Source of the DNA: Piscicola geometra
Taxonomy: Eukaryota > Annelida > Clitellata > Hirudinida > Piscicolidae
Length of the DNA stretch: 64,000 nt
Direction: 5' to 3'
Assembly (NCBI GenBank): GCA_943735955.1
Contig: OX030960.1
Location: 7,937,432-8,001,431 of the forward strand
In this document: piece after piece, positions 16,184-63,929 of the stretch
Layout: the number at the start of each line of letters is the position of its first letter
Position numbering within the stretch: position 1 is the first letter of the stretch
Made by a program: the position numbers and the translations under genes
Notes under the pieces: generated by a model
Told to the model about the DNA's origin: nothing
The model's database searches: none
Seen by the model: the letters and a program-made list of their open reading frames with translations, nothing else

Positions 16184-18259
16184 ATGGTTGTGGAGCTAAT
16201 GGATTTAGTCATTTTAAAGATGCTTTTTCTGTTTATATTCCCATTTCATGCTTCTACCGACGAGTTATATCAAAAAGGTAAGAAAAATTAACTTAAATGA
16301 TTATAATTTTTTTTAAACTTATTAAAAAATATATTTAATTTAAAATCTAATTCAAAGAGCAACTTCATCCTCCATACATACTCTTCCACAACAACCTACC
16401 CTCCATATACGCCCATAGTCTTCATGGATGAGCAGTGCAAGTGCTCAAACCACCATGGTCTCCTCCAATGCCGTCCTCACCTGCACCGTTCCGATGGTGC
16501 AAGTGCAGGTGTCATCGAGCCTTACCGAACACCGAGCGCTGAAGCCTTCTACTGCGAGTTTGTGATCGAGAGCAACAGGGAAAGTACCGTGGTTGTGAGG
16601 CTTTTGAACAACAATTTACAATCGACTGTGAATGGCTCGGAATGCCGATTGAGCCAATTGCAGGTCTTTGACGGCAATGCTTCAGCAAGCCCGAAGAACA
16701 AACTTTTTGGTTAGGTTTGAAGAGATTCAGTTATTTAGAAGAAGATCTGTGTGATTGCATTTATTTAAAGTCGTTATATTATTATATTTGCATGATTGAT
16801 TAAAACAAAGCAGTGATAAATACTTTTTATCGTCGAATTTTTTCCAAAAACAGATTCATGCTCTGACGGCCTCACAAAAGGAGTCGTTCTGCTCTCTTCC
16901 GGCAACCACATCACCCTACACTACCGACAAGTCAGCCGCTTGAAGATGCAGAAAAAGCCTTTCCAGCTTTTGTTCACACTCGTTCGTAGGAAGAATAAAG
17001 GTTTGAAAAATATTTAACAAAAATTCAAATTAGACAAAGTTTGTAAATTAATTTTCAACTCGCGGCATTTTCACCAAAAATAGTATTACTTTTTTATTCG
17101 ATATATCACACAACATTTTTCAAATTTATTTAAAAATTTATAAATATAGTTTTAACTTTAAAACTTGAAAATGTCAAAACTAAAAGCTTGTCGAGACGGT
17201 GAGTTTGAGTGCTTCAACAACTCTTTATGCATGGATCGAGCACTCAGTTGCGACGGATTCGCCAACTGTCCCGACCTCTCAGACGAGCAAGTGTGTCTAG
17301 CTGCAGGTTTGTGTTTTGTGGAATATTTAATGGTTTTTATCAATGGGTGTTATAATAAGCCGTTGATATCTGGTGATAGGTATTTTATTTTTAAAAAAGC
17401 GGAAGTTACTTTTATAAAAACAGTAGTTTTAAAACGAGTTGAAGTTTGCTGTTAGTTCTCTATCAATTCAGATTTTTATTTTACATTAAAATAACATTTA
17501 TTCCAACACATTTGCAGCCAACCCTGTAGTGGGAGTGTCTTTGGCATTGTTCGTCTTTATGTTCCTCTTCGTTCTACTGCTCGTCATAGCAGGCACCTCA
17601 CGCAAGAAAAACAGAACCTCTTCGATCACTCCACAAACTGAATTCATCGAGGAAACTAACGCAAAACCATGCAACAATTCATCACCACCATCAACACAAC
17701 ACCCGCCTGAAACAAAGTCGTCACACGATGATTACGAAAACGTCCCTGCTCCATCTCGCCACAAAAGCATCTGCTCTGCTCGGCCATCAACTGAGGGAGC
17801 TCGTAGGAAACTGCTGCCTGTCCTGATCCTGCAGCAGTCAGAGGGCGACCAGAGCACGCCATTCCTCATGTTCTCGAAACAAAATCACAAGAAGATAAAG
17901 GTTCGACGGGGAAAAACAAAATGCAAAATACTTTTTAATATATTAAATGGTTGAGCAAGTTATTTTAAAACGCATAATTTTAATATATTAAAACGTTGCA
18001 CAATTTATCTTAAAGATGTCTTATACTAACCTATGAATGTTGAATATTATTTTAAAATTCATAATTATAATCTATTTAAACGTTGACCAATTTAAATAAT
18101 CTAAAGATTAATACCTCACAGGTGTTTGTGAGCCTAGAGAGTCTGTCGAGACATGGCGATGATGGGGGCTTGGAGACGATTCCCGAAGACACAAATGAAT
18201 CCCACCCCTCCCTCCACTCCAACCACCCTCCCCCCTACAACTCCCTCTACCCGGACTAG
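16184..18259 (+). CDS. Single-pass membrane protein with CUB and LDL-receptor class A domains
   Basis: Predicted 390-aa receptor-like surface protein. Exons: 16184-16277, 16419-16709, 16854-17000, 17187-17306, 17518-17900, 18122-18259; phase 1 at the first four junctions, phase 0 at the last. Residues 1-24 are a signal peptide. A divergent CUB domain spans exons 2-3 (FYCEFVIES, LQVFDGNASASPKNKLFG, then ITLHYRQV). Exon 4 is an LDLa module with six Cys and the calcium-binding CDGFANCPDLSDEQVC pattern. Exon 5 starts with a transmembrane helix (VSLALFVFMFLFVLLLVIAG) followed by a basic stop-transfer and a Ser/Pro-rich tail. The tail ends in PPPYNSLYPD, a PPxY motif that in other proteins binds WW domains such as those of Nedd4 ligases. 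CUB plus LDLa plus one TM recalls Neto and LRP3/10/12 proteins, but it has only one of each domain and I do not assign a family. The exon 2 acceptor could alternatively be near 16514. Confidence 0.85.
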
Positions 18260-18933
18260 CAGAACTCAAAGAAACTATTTGTATAAAAACTTTTCAATGT
18301 TATTTGAATTTGTTTTTTTCTCTTCTTTGTATTAAGATAAAAAGCTAAAAAAAATTAATTAGAAAAATTAAAATATTATTTATCCTTTTTAAAAAAATTA
18401 AAATTATGGACAATAAAACTGAATTATCACAATATTATTATATTGAAATTAAAGTCCGAGAGATGATAATAATTGCAAGTTTAACTTCAAGATAATTAAT
18501 TTTAAAAAGTTTATTTTGGTCATAAGCCATTCTCCTAACAAAAAAAGATAATATTCTACACAAAACAAGGTCCAACATTTTGAAGAATGAATAAGTAAAA
18601 TATTAATTTATTCAACAAATATCGTTTTATCATTTATAATCCAGTTCGTTAATTTTATGTCATAAAGTTAAAATGAATGTTCATAGACCTATAAAAGAAA
18701 ACGGGGCAAATATATATAAGTAGTCTACAAAAATACAAAAAAGATGTTAAATAAATAATATTTAAATAAATAAAAACTAATACACAAAAATAATTATATA
18801 AAAAGTAAAAATCAAAATATTTAAATGAGTAAATAGTTAAATAAAAATAGTTTAATAAATAAATAAAATAATTTTACACAAATAATTAATATTAAAACAA
18901 AACAGTCCAAATACAATACACGAAAAGCAAGCG
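18260..18933. other. Tail-to-tail intergenic space
   Basis: AT-rich sequence between the stop codons of the CUB/LDLa gene (plus) and presenilin (minus). It must contain both 3' UTRs and their polyadenylation sites. Several AATAAA-like hexamers occur on both strands, too many in such AT-rich DNA to choose one. Confidence 0.6.
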
Positions 18934-21900
18934 CTATATGAAGACTTGTTGTTCGATGAGGAGGGTGAGGAAGGGTCTGACGAGGAGACTGGTGGCGAAG
19001 TAGAAGATCAGACCAAAAGCCACTGAGATGGGCAGGGCAGGCAGGGCCTTCTTGAAGAGGGAGAGGAGCAGCAGTGTGGAGCAGAGACCCTGTGGTTGGT
19101 TGGGGAGGGGGGGGTGGTTGGTTGGGGGAGGGTGGTTGGTTGGCGGGGGGTGGTTGGGTTGTATAAGCAAAAACATGTTTAAAAGAATAAAATAAAAAAA
19201 ATGAATGGAATAAAGTTGAATTTTTTAAAGAAAATAAAAAAATTTAAAAATCCACAAAAAAAGTAATAGAAGATAATAAATCAATGAGAAATAAAAAGAA
19301 AGAAGGATAGAGAAGAAGGTACATACGATGAGGATGGCGACGAAGCAAGCAACAGTGGTGTTCCAATCTCCCGTCGTTGACGCCTTGCCCACCAGGATGC
19401 TGTAGAAGATGAAGTCGCCCAGACCCAACTTGACCCCAGCTGGGTGGGTTGGTGGTTTGATGGGTGGGTTGGTGGTTTGATGGGTGGGTTGGTGGTTTGA
19501 TGGGTGGGTTGGTGGTTTGGTGGTGGTTGGGATTGGGTGGTGGGAAGAGGGGATTGGATGGTGTGTGGTTAGGTGGATGGATGGGTGATGGATGAAGGGA
19601 TGATGGATGAAGGGGGGTGGGTGGATGAACGGATAGATGGACGAATAGATGGATGGTGTGATGGTTGGTGGAGTGATGAGTGGATGGATAAATGATGAGA
19701 GAAAAGATAGATGGATAAATGGATAAACGGATGGATGAACGAGTTGTGAGAATATGGATGAAGTAATTGAATAGAATATTCATAAAAATTGGATGTTAGA
19801 CGGGATGGAATGAAAGATGATTTTGTGGGTAATTGGATTGGATGAGAGCATGGTGGTGATGATAGTGATGATTGTGGTTGAGGAGGATGAAACTCACAAT
19901 CATCCTCTTCTGATTTGGTGGAGTTCTTTGCTTCCGCCACCTCCTTTACCACCTCCTTTACCACCTCCTTCACTGGGGCTTCTTCAAACCATCGAAATGT
20001 ATATCAAGCATTAATCATTAGTAATTAATAATAACTAATTAACCTATAAATATTGAATAAATAAAAAGCATGAATAAGGGTTAATCAGTGTGAAATAACT
20101 GAACGATATTGAAATAAATTATTATTATTATATTATTATTATATTATTATTATATTATTATATTTATTATTATATTATTATAATTATTATATTATTATTA
20201 TTATTATTAAGTAAACGCCTAAAAGAACCAACTACGCTTTACAATAAAAATATAATATTAATTTAAAACTTAAGAAATAATATAAAACTATATGCCTCTT
20301 AACCACCACAGCATTCCCCACAACATCAACCCACCCACCACAGCATCCTCCACCTCAAAATTACCACCACCACCACCACACCCACCCACCTGTACCCTCT
20401 TCATTGCTGTTGTTGGCATTCACCACCTGCATCTCATACGCCTGTCCCGACATCACAGGCACCTGCCCCCCGTTCACACCACCACCACCACCACCCCTCC
20501 CAACCACCCTCCTCTTCACTCCATCACTCCCCTCCTCCTCCTCCTTGCCTCCTCCTCTTCCTCCACTCTTCCCGACCACAATCTTCACTAGACTCTCATC
20601 GACTGATTGCGGTGACGCTAACCTGCCCACATCGCTTACTTTCTTGCCATCTCCATTACCACCCCTAGAGAAGTTATCAGTCGCTTCTCTACCACCCGAA
20701 GTACCCACCACTGCAGCAGCAACAACCTCTGTGTTATCTTCGTTACATTTATTTAAGGCATCTTTGACCGCTTTTGACTTTCCAGAAGTCACCTCCTCCA
20801 CTCCTTCCCCTCCTCCTCCTCCACTCCACTCTCCCTCCTCCTCCACCTCATCTCTTTTTTCTTTTTCTCCTTCATCATCCTTTTCATCTTTTTCATTCTC
20901 TCCACCATCAACCATCCAAACCATTGTGGCTGTGATGATGATTTTAGTTGTTTCAAAATCCTTTAAATCCTTGAGTCAAAAGTATTATTTTAATAAAATG
21001 AATAAATAAATAAAAACAAATAAAAAAATAACAAATACACAAAAAACAACAAAATCAACTTTTAAAAAACAAAATAAAACAAGAAAATGACAATAAAAGC
21101 CGAAACAACAGCACGCATAACAACAACAACAACAAAGACAAGACGGACTAGAGTAGATGAGGGCAGGGAAGATGGGCTCATTTCTCTCTTGAGCGATCCT
21201 GACCAGACTCTGCAGCGGTCCCTTCGGAGACAACACCGCCACCAGGTCTGTGTGCACAGCGAGGTGGTGGGATTAATGAACTTGAAGCTGCTATTCAAGG
21301 CTACTGCATATTTTGGAATATTGATTTTTAATTACCACCACAACCACTATCAAACCACCTTGGACCAACATCGAACAACAACACCACAACCACAACCCCA
21401 AAACCACCACTACCAAAAACCCTTTTACACCATCTCCAAACCACCACCACAGCCGACCCCATCAAACCAACCCTCCCCCACCCACGCACCCCACACAGAG
21501 ATGCCAGCCAGCAAGACCCACGTGGTCCAATCGGGCAGGTGTTTGATGAAGGTAACAGCCATGAGAGCCGATACTACTAGAAGATACCACTGGTATGGAT
21601 GGGGTGGGATGGGATGGGATGGGTGGGATTGGAAGGGTGGGTGGAATGGGTTTGCGGTGGATAGAGGGATGGCACACACAAACACACATAAACACACACA
21701 AACACACATAAACACACACAAACACACATAAGCACACACAAAAGCACACACAAGCACACACAAAAACACACAAACACACATAAACACACACAAACACACA
21801 CACAAACACACACCTGTTGCAGGAGCAGAGGCCCTTTCCAATGCAAGTTGATCATGCCGACGACTCCGAAGTTCCAGAGGATGAACGCCAATGAGAAGTA

Positions 21901-24447
21901 GTCGACGACCAGGTTGAAGGTGATGAAGACTTGGCTGCGTGGTGGATTGGGAGAGTGCTAGTTGGATGGTCGTGGTGGTGGTTTGTGGGGGTGGTTTTGG
22001 GTTTTGTGGGTTTGGTTGGATGGTTTTTGGTTAAGTGGTGGATGCTTGTGGATTGGATGGACGGTTTTGGCTTTCGGATTGGTGGATGGTTGAGAGTTTG
22101 GTGGTTGTGAATTGGATAGATGCTTGAGGATTGGGCGAAGAGTTGTGGATTAATGAATCGGGGAACAGTAGTGGATTTAAAAATAAAATTAACATTTTTT
22201 TTTCTAATAGAAAAAAGCCTATCCAAACCATTAACTTTTATATTAACCACAAAAACAAATAATCTTAAAAGTGAACTTAAAGAAGAGAGCATCACTTCAT
22301 GAAAAAAATAATTAAAAAAATAAATGTCAGTTTTGTATAGCGCCCGGGCACGCAACTGAAGCGCCACTCACACGACATAAGTCGTGAAACACCGCATCAT
22401 ATACACTAGGTATATGATAGCTCGCGGTTGGCTGTACAGGGATTTGAACTGGCGACCTTTAAGTTGCAGGTCTAACGACGTACCATCTAAGCCAACCCGC
22501 TCGCCAAAGACAAAGATGAAGACGAATAATCTTAAAAGTGAACTTAAAGAAGAGAGCATCACTTCATGAAGACGAAGATGAAGACGAATAATCTTAAAAG
22601 TGAATTTAAAGAAGAGAGCATCACTTCATGAAGACGAAGATGAAGACGAATAATCTTAAAAGTGAATTTAAAGAAGAGAGCATCACTTCATGAAGACGAA
22701 GATGAAGACAAATATTCTTAAAAGTGAATTTAAAGAAGAGAGCATCACTTCATGAAGACGAAGATGAAGACGAAGAGGATCATGAGGGAGGAGAGGAAGA
22801 GCCAGCCGTAGATGAACTGACGGAGAAGTATTTAGTTTTATCATTATATTTATTCCTATTTGTGTTATCGTCATTACTATAATCATGTCCGTCGCCATCA
22901 TCATCATCATGCCCACCACCACACCCACCACCATCAACCACCACCCCCTCACACCTTATAGCAGCGATACTTGTACAGGAGGAGGAGGACGGTGGTGAGG
23001 GTGATGACAACGACCAGCATGATGGCCGTGTTGGCGAGTGACTGCCAGATTTTTGAGCTCGTCTCGAGATCTTCATCCCGCTCGAACGGGGTGTATGCAC
23101 TGGATGCGTGGGTGGGTTTATAGGTTGGTTGATGAGTGGGTGGGTGAGTGGTGGATGGGTGGTGGATGGGTGGGTGGTGGATAAGTGGTGGATGGGTGGG
23201 TGGGTGATGGATGGGTGGGTGGGTGGGTGATGGATGGGTGGGTGGGTGATGGATGGGTGGGTGGGTGATGGATGGGTGGGTGGGTGGTGGATGGGTGGGT
23301 GGGTGATGGATGGGTGGGGGGTGATGGATGGGTGGGTGGGTGATGGATGGGTGGGTGGGTGATGGATGGGTGGGTGGGTGATGGATGGGTGGGTGGGTGG
23401 TGGATGGGTGGGTGGGTGATGGATGGGTGGGGGGTGATGGATGGGTGGGTGGGTGATGGATGGGTGGGTGGGTGATGGATGGGTGGGTGGGTGATGGATG
23501 GGTGGGTGGGTGATGGATGGGTGGATGGGTGATGGATGGGTGATGGATGGGTGGGTGGGTGATGGATGGGTGGGTGGGTGATGGATGGGTGGGTGGGTGC
23601 TGGATGGATGGGTGAGTAGGTTGATGGGTGGGTGGATGAATGGATGGATGGATGGATGAGTAGATGGGTGAATGGTTGTAAGTGGTGGATGAATAAAAGT
23701 GGGTAGTGTGAGAAAAGTGTATGAAGAAAGATGAGAGATGGTGAGATTGATTGTGGGTGGATAACAAATAGACGAAAAAGCTGATAAAATCATCAGCAAA
23801 CGCTATTAATTCCGAAACTACCAATAATGCAAGTGACAACAAAATCAACATCATGAAAAAAATAAAATTGTGTTTTTGTATAGACAAACAAACTGACAAG
23901 TAGATTCCCTTGAGGGTGTAGAAGGGCATGGTGGTGACGATGGCAACGACGAGGCTCATACAGATCGAGACTGGAACGAAGAGCATAATCACGTGCCTCG
24001 CTCCGTATTTCAAGAAGTTTTCGTCGGCGTTTTCATGGTTTGCGTTGGCGTTTTGATTGTCGGTGTGGACGTTTTCGGCATGGCGTTGCTGTGGGTGATG
24101 GCGGTAGTGAAATCAAGGTCGGTAACATAAATATGTATTTATTAGATAGCTGTGGGTTTTAATATGGCATTTTAAAAAAATTTGAGTCTTATCATTAGAG
24201 TATAATGATAAGAAAGTAAATAATTGAAAAAGAAACCTGCAAAGCAAATATAAAAGAATAAAAAATCTTTAAAACGCACTAATTGAACAATGCGGCCATA
24301 TTCTTGAGTTTTGTCTAAAAGAACTTCAGAATTCAAAGGATAGAATTCCTCTTCTTGCACGGATATTGTCACTGAATCCTCAACATCTCTTCCACTTTTC
24401 TCCATTGCAGATGACGTTTTGAATTTCGATGTTTGCAAACACGCCAT
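18934..24447 (-). CDS. PSEN: Presenilin, catalytic subunit of gamma-secretase, 11 exons
   Basis: Intramembrane aspartyl protease of gamma-secretase, which cleaves Notch and other type I membrane stubs. Exons in coding order: 24447-24280, 24088-23898, 23099-22955, 22816-22749, 21934-21814, 21589-21490, 21247-21149, 20929-20390, 19981-19898, 19439-19327, 19089-18934; the phases agree throughout, giving 594 aa. Landmarks: [14 protein letters not shown] (TM1), [26 protein letters not shown], the TM6 catalytic Asp265 in [19 protein letters not shown], GxGD (KLGLGDF, Asp514) and PAL in KKALPALPI. Exon 8 (about 180 aa, Gly/Glu/Lys-rich) enlarges the cytosolic loop between TM6 and TM7, so the protein is longer than human PSEN1 (467 aa). 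Two details are uncertain: the exon 8 donor (20390 or 20396) and the exon 9 acceptor (19981 or 19972). Trp replaces the usual Tyr of the YD motif, and the exon 4 end is abnormal. Confidence 0.97.
19440..19520. repeat. 20-bp tandem repeat at a presenilin acceptor
   Basis: Four perfect or near-perfect copies of TGGGTGGGTTGGTGGTTTGA. On the minus strand they end at the acceptor of presenilin exon 19439-19327, so the AG itself lies in or next to the first copy. Confidence 0.9.
20118..20210. repeat. ATT/TTATTATA tract
   Basis: Low-complexity ATT triplets with TATTATA interruptions in the presenilin intron between exons 8 and 9. Confidence 0.85.
21673..21812. repeat. CACAAACACA repeat beginning at a presenilin 5' splice site
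   Basis: CA-rich imperfect repeat. On the minus strand the presenilin intron after exon 21934-21814 opens directly into this GTGTGTTTGTGTG tract. Confidence 0.9.
22230..22755 (-). repeat. 62-bp tandem array containing the presenilin exon 4 donor
   Basis: The anchor GCATCACTTCATGAA recurs at 22556, 22618, 22680 and 22742, exactly 62 bp apart, and again at 22289 beyond an inserted SINE-like sequence. The copy at 22742 overlaps the 3' end and GT donor of presenilin exon 4 (22816-22749), so every unit carries a copy of the exon end plus its donor. Reading past the donor in frame meets TGA at once. Confidence 0.85.
22306..22507 (-). mobile_element. tRNA-derived SINE inserted in the 62-bp array
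   Basis: On the minus strand TGGCTTAGATGG (22483-22494) fits a tRNA box A and AGTTCAAATCC (22440-22450) fits a box B, spaced as in a tRNA. The element continues into unrelated sequence and finishes in GCGCTATACAAAACTGAC followed by an A/T-rich tail. The acceptor and D arms pair poorly, so it is SINE-like and not a functional tRNA gene. Confidence 0.75.
23120..23660. repeat. 19-bp minisatellite filling most of presenilin intron 2
   Basis: About 25 copies of a unit of the type GGATGGGTGGGTGGGTGAT, with variants of 14-19 bp. It begins about 20 bp from the acceptor of exon 23099-22955. The His/Pro-rich open frames over it are artefacts. Confidence 0.9.
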
Positions 24448-26092
24448 TGTTCATAGAGCCGATTTTACATTCGTAACTTTGTAATTTTTAGATTCTAAAC
24501 TTTTAGAAGCTCCTCTAATATGTTAATTTACGTAAATTTACTTTTAAAAGTGATAAATTTTTAAGCATTCAATTTATTTATTAATAATGAAAAAAATATA
24601 ACAATTTTGTAAAAATATAAAAAGATAAATTAAAAGTTTGAGCCAAATTATATTTTTAAAAGATTTAAAGATCCTATCAATCAATCAATCAATCAATCCT
24701 AAAAAAAATTATGGCAAAAAGTTTAAATTGTACACTTATTTAATAAAGATTAATTAAAAAAACTAAACAAATTTATTTTTCATCCTGTTATCAAATATTG
24801 TCAATATAAAAAAAACAGGATTAAAATGAAATGTTAAAGCCATGCACAAAAAATATAGCAATATTTAAAACATATATTGTTTTCCTTAAACATTTAAAAA
24901 CTAGTTTATTTACAATTTATTTTTAAATTAAGTTTTCTATTTATGTTTATTCATTAATATTTAATAAATTATAATCAAACCGTGGAGCTTTCTTCTTGTC
25001 TCTTCTCTAGCTCAGCTTGTGAATTTGCATTAGAGTTATTAAACCCTTTATTATCCATTTCTCCTTTCAAAGGTTCTCTTTCATTTTCTCCTTCCTCCGT
25101 CGAAATGTTGAGAAATGACATGATAAACCTGTTCAAAATACAATTTTATATACATATTCAATGGCAGATACTCTAGTTTAGTATACACTGTGGTTAAGTA
25201 TGATACAAGAATTACATGGGATCATATGAAGACGAGATAAGATGTTTTAATAACAATAAATCGATACTCATCAATAAAATAAAAACTTGCGTTGTGGAAA
25301 ATATAGGGTTCGTATAAAGATTTGTAATCTAAAATTTAGATTCTAAATCAAAGCTAAGGCGATTCAACAAACTCAAAACTTCGCTACTTCCCTATAATTG
25401 TTTACGGATTTAAAACTAGGCAAATTTGGAACAAATAACCTAGCGTAATACTTTAGAAAGATATTAAATAATAGTTTTCAAACAAAACATTAAAGTTAAT
25501 GTAAAAATAAAATAAAATAAAATTTAAATATTATACTTATTTTCCAAAATTTTATAAGAAACTGGTATTGCTTTTAGAGCAATCGATCAGTACCGAAAAA
25601 TGGAAAGTAGTTCGATTCATCTTAGATCGAATAATCCCATTAGATCGAATCCACATAGTGACTATCTGACCATTTTCATTCTTATCAAAGAGTCAGTCCC
25701 TCAATTTGAGCGTTAACTGATTTTATAAAGCTTAATAAATTATTAAACAGGTTATGAATAAATGAAAGTTAATTTTTGTTAATAAATCTACCAAACTATT
25801 AAACTGTTCGTATTCGATTCATATTTCATTCGTGTTCCAATTCAATCGAATAGTAAATCCGGTATTCGGCACATATCTAGTTGCTATAAATCATGAACGT
25901 AGCAATTCTAGGATTTTACGAATAGATTTAAACATAAAAAATGATAAAGATGAAATATTTATGCATTAATTCCTTAAATGAACAATTCCAAGCACGTCTT
26001 CTGAGATAGCATCTATTGACCACATTGTGGTTTATATGCCATCCAGATGCAATCATCATACATATGTGTGTTTACACAAATCTCACAAGTAC
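24448..26092. other. Divergent intergenic region between presenilin and KLHL
   Basis: Lies between two genes that point away from each other, so it should contain both promoters. I see a short (TCAA)n run near 24677 and otherwise AT-rich DNA. No exon recognised. Confidence 0.5.
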
Positions 26093-26100
26093 TATAAAAG
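26093..26100 (+). promoter_or_regulatory. Candidate TATA box upstream of the KLHL gene
   Basis: TATAAAAG, 416 bp upstream of the chosen start codon and in the right orientation. A start site near 26120-26128 would give an unspliced 5' UTR of about 380 bp. The motif can occur by chance in AT-rich DNA. Confidence 0.35.
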
Positions 26101-26508
26101 ATAAATCGTCTGCAAATTATGTTTAGAACGATAAGCAAAGCGATTTGCACTCTTGTGTTTCTGAGTTTTGTTAATATTTGTTTAAGATATGACGGCGGCA
26201 GACATCGATTTGCAGCTTATAAATAAGTAGCTCTGGCTTCCGATAAGAAAGAACGCGAAAGTCACTTTTTGAATAGGTTTTGCTTGTTTTCTTGCTTCAT
26301 TAGTGGGTCAAGCAAGGCTACAAATCAAAGAAACAAACTCAGAATAAACAAACAAGCAGACTCGCGGCTTTCAACGGCTATAAAACATCTGGAAAAGATT
26401 CCTCCACGCACGTATGAAGACTTTGACTGTGGCATCGGTCACAAAAACAAGACAAACAAATTCAATACAGTCCTCAAGAACACTCAGAGGCATGCAACGA
26501 ACGGAAGC

Positions 26509-37292
<10,784 letters not shown>

Positions 37293-38728
37293 CAAGCAAT
37301 CTTAATGATTATTAGTATTAATTGATTATTAATAATTTATTTTATTAAATTTATTGTCTAATTTATTTATATTAATATATTTGTGTTAATTTATATGTAT
37401 TAATTTATATGTATTAATTTATTTGACTTAATTTATCGTTAATAATGAATTTATATTAATTTATTTATATTAATTGAATAGTATTGTGTTATAAAAATTA
37501 ATTTTTTATTTTACAAATTTACAAAATGATTAGTATTAATTGTGTAACATTACAAATTTATTTTGAAAATTGACAAAACATTTCTAAGATAGGGTTTTAC
37601 TTTTATTTAATCTCATTTTTTGAAAAATCAAACCTACTTCATCGATTTTAATATCAAAAGATCAAATGATGTTTTTAATAAATAGTTAAATATCAGTTTA
37701 TTATCGAATATTATAAGTGAAAAGCTACAAAATTAAAAAAGGACAGTTTCGCGAAAATGGTGACTGATTGAACAACATGTAAAGTACAGAGGGACTAAAA
37801 TATAAAATTATTAAAATCATAAAAGGAATGGGAAATTAAATTATATTAATAAAATGTAGAATAGAAAATAATGTATAAAATCAAAATTTACTACTTGAAT
37901 TAGGCAAATAATTATAATGAAAAAAACATGAAATCGACAGAGCAAGCAGAAAAGCTCATGCATACCAAAGATTCTGAATAAACGGAAAACACAAAATCGA
38001 CAGTAATCAAAGAATACAATTTTAAAGAACTGAACGTCATCTTAATAGATAAAGTCTCCATGATATTTGTCATTGTTGAAAAATTAGGCATTTAAAAACA
38101 TTTTGCAAGATTTGCGTGACAGACGCATTACAAGAGAATTCACACGTAGAACAGCCTCGAGTATGTGTCGATTACAAGAATAAAAAAATTTATTCGCAAA
38201 TTATTGAGTAGCATTTCGTCAAAAAACATCGTAAAAAACATCAAATTACACAAAGAAAGAGCGAAATGTTGACTTTTGTTGGATAAGGATTGCACCATTG
38301 AGGATTCGTTTACGTAGGCATTCTAATTAAAGAACCATTACATAATAAAGAAACTTTGATTCGAGTAAGGGCCATCATCCTCCTCCTCCTCTTCCTCCTT
38401 CTCCTCATCATCATCCTCATAATCATCATCATCATCATCATCATCAAGTACAGAAGACCAATAATACATTCCTCCCACCCTACCACGTCACAACACCCGT
38501 CTAATGCCCATTATTCAGTCTGTCCTTATTACTTATTATTGCTGTCATTCTTATTATTATTACCATTATTATAGATATTATTATGATTATTATTATTTTT
38601 TATATTTATTTTTTCATTATACAATTATTATTTTTCTTATTGCTAAAATTAATAATTTATTCTAATAATAATTATTATGATTACTATTGTTATTGATATT
38701 ATGATTATGATTATGATTATGATTATTG
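37293..38728. other. Tail-to-tail intergenic space between KLHL and Scribble
   Basis: Very AT-rich, no exons; carries TTAAT repeats near 37310-37460, an ATC patch at 38370-38450 and TTA/TTATTA tracts at 38540-38730. Both 3' UTRs should lie here. Confidence 0.6.

Positions 38729-63929
<25,201 letters not shown>

Noticed and set aside
22418..22510. Possible functional tRNA gene on the minus strand
   Set aside because: Boxes A and B are good, but the acceptor stem has a bulge and the other arms pair poorly. The sequence continues into a SINE body and tail.
22780..24013. His/Pro/Ser-rich minus-strand frames of about 340-350 aa
   Set aside because: They run from presenilin exons into a 19-bp minisatellite in the intron. 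The exon boundaries are defined by presenilin similarity and phases.
24982..25176. 64-codon Ser/Leu-rich frame upstream of KLHL
   Set aside because: No similarity, no adjacent splice sites that join a known gene, and short enough to be chance.
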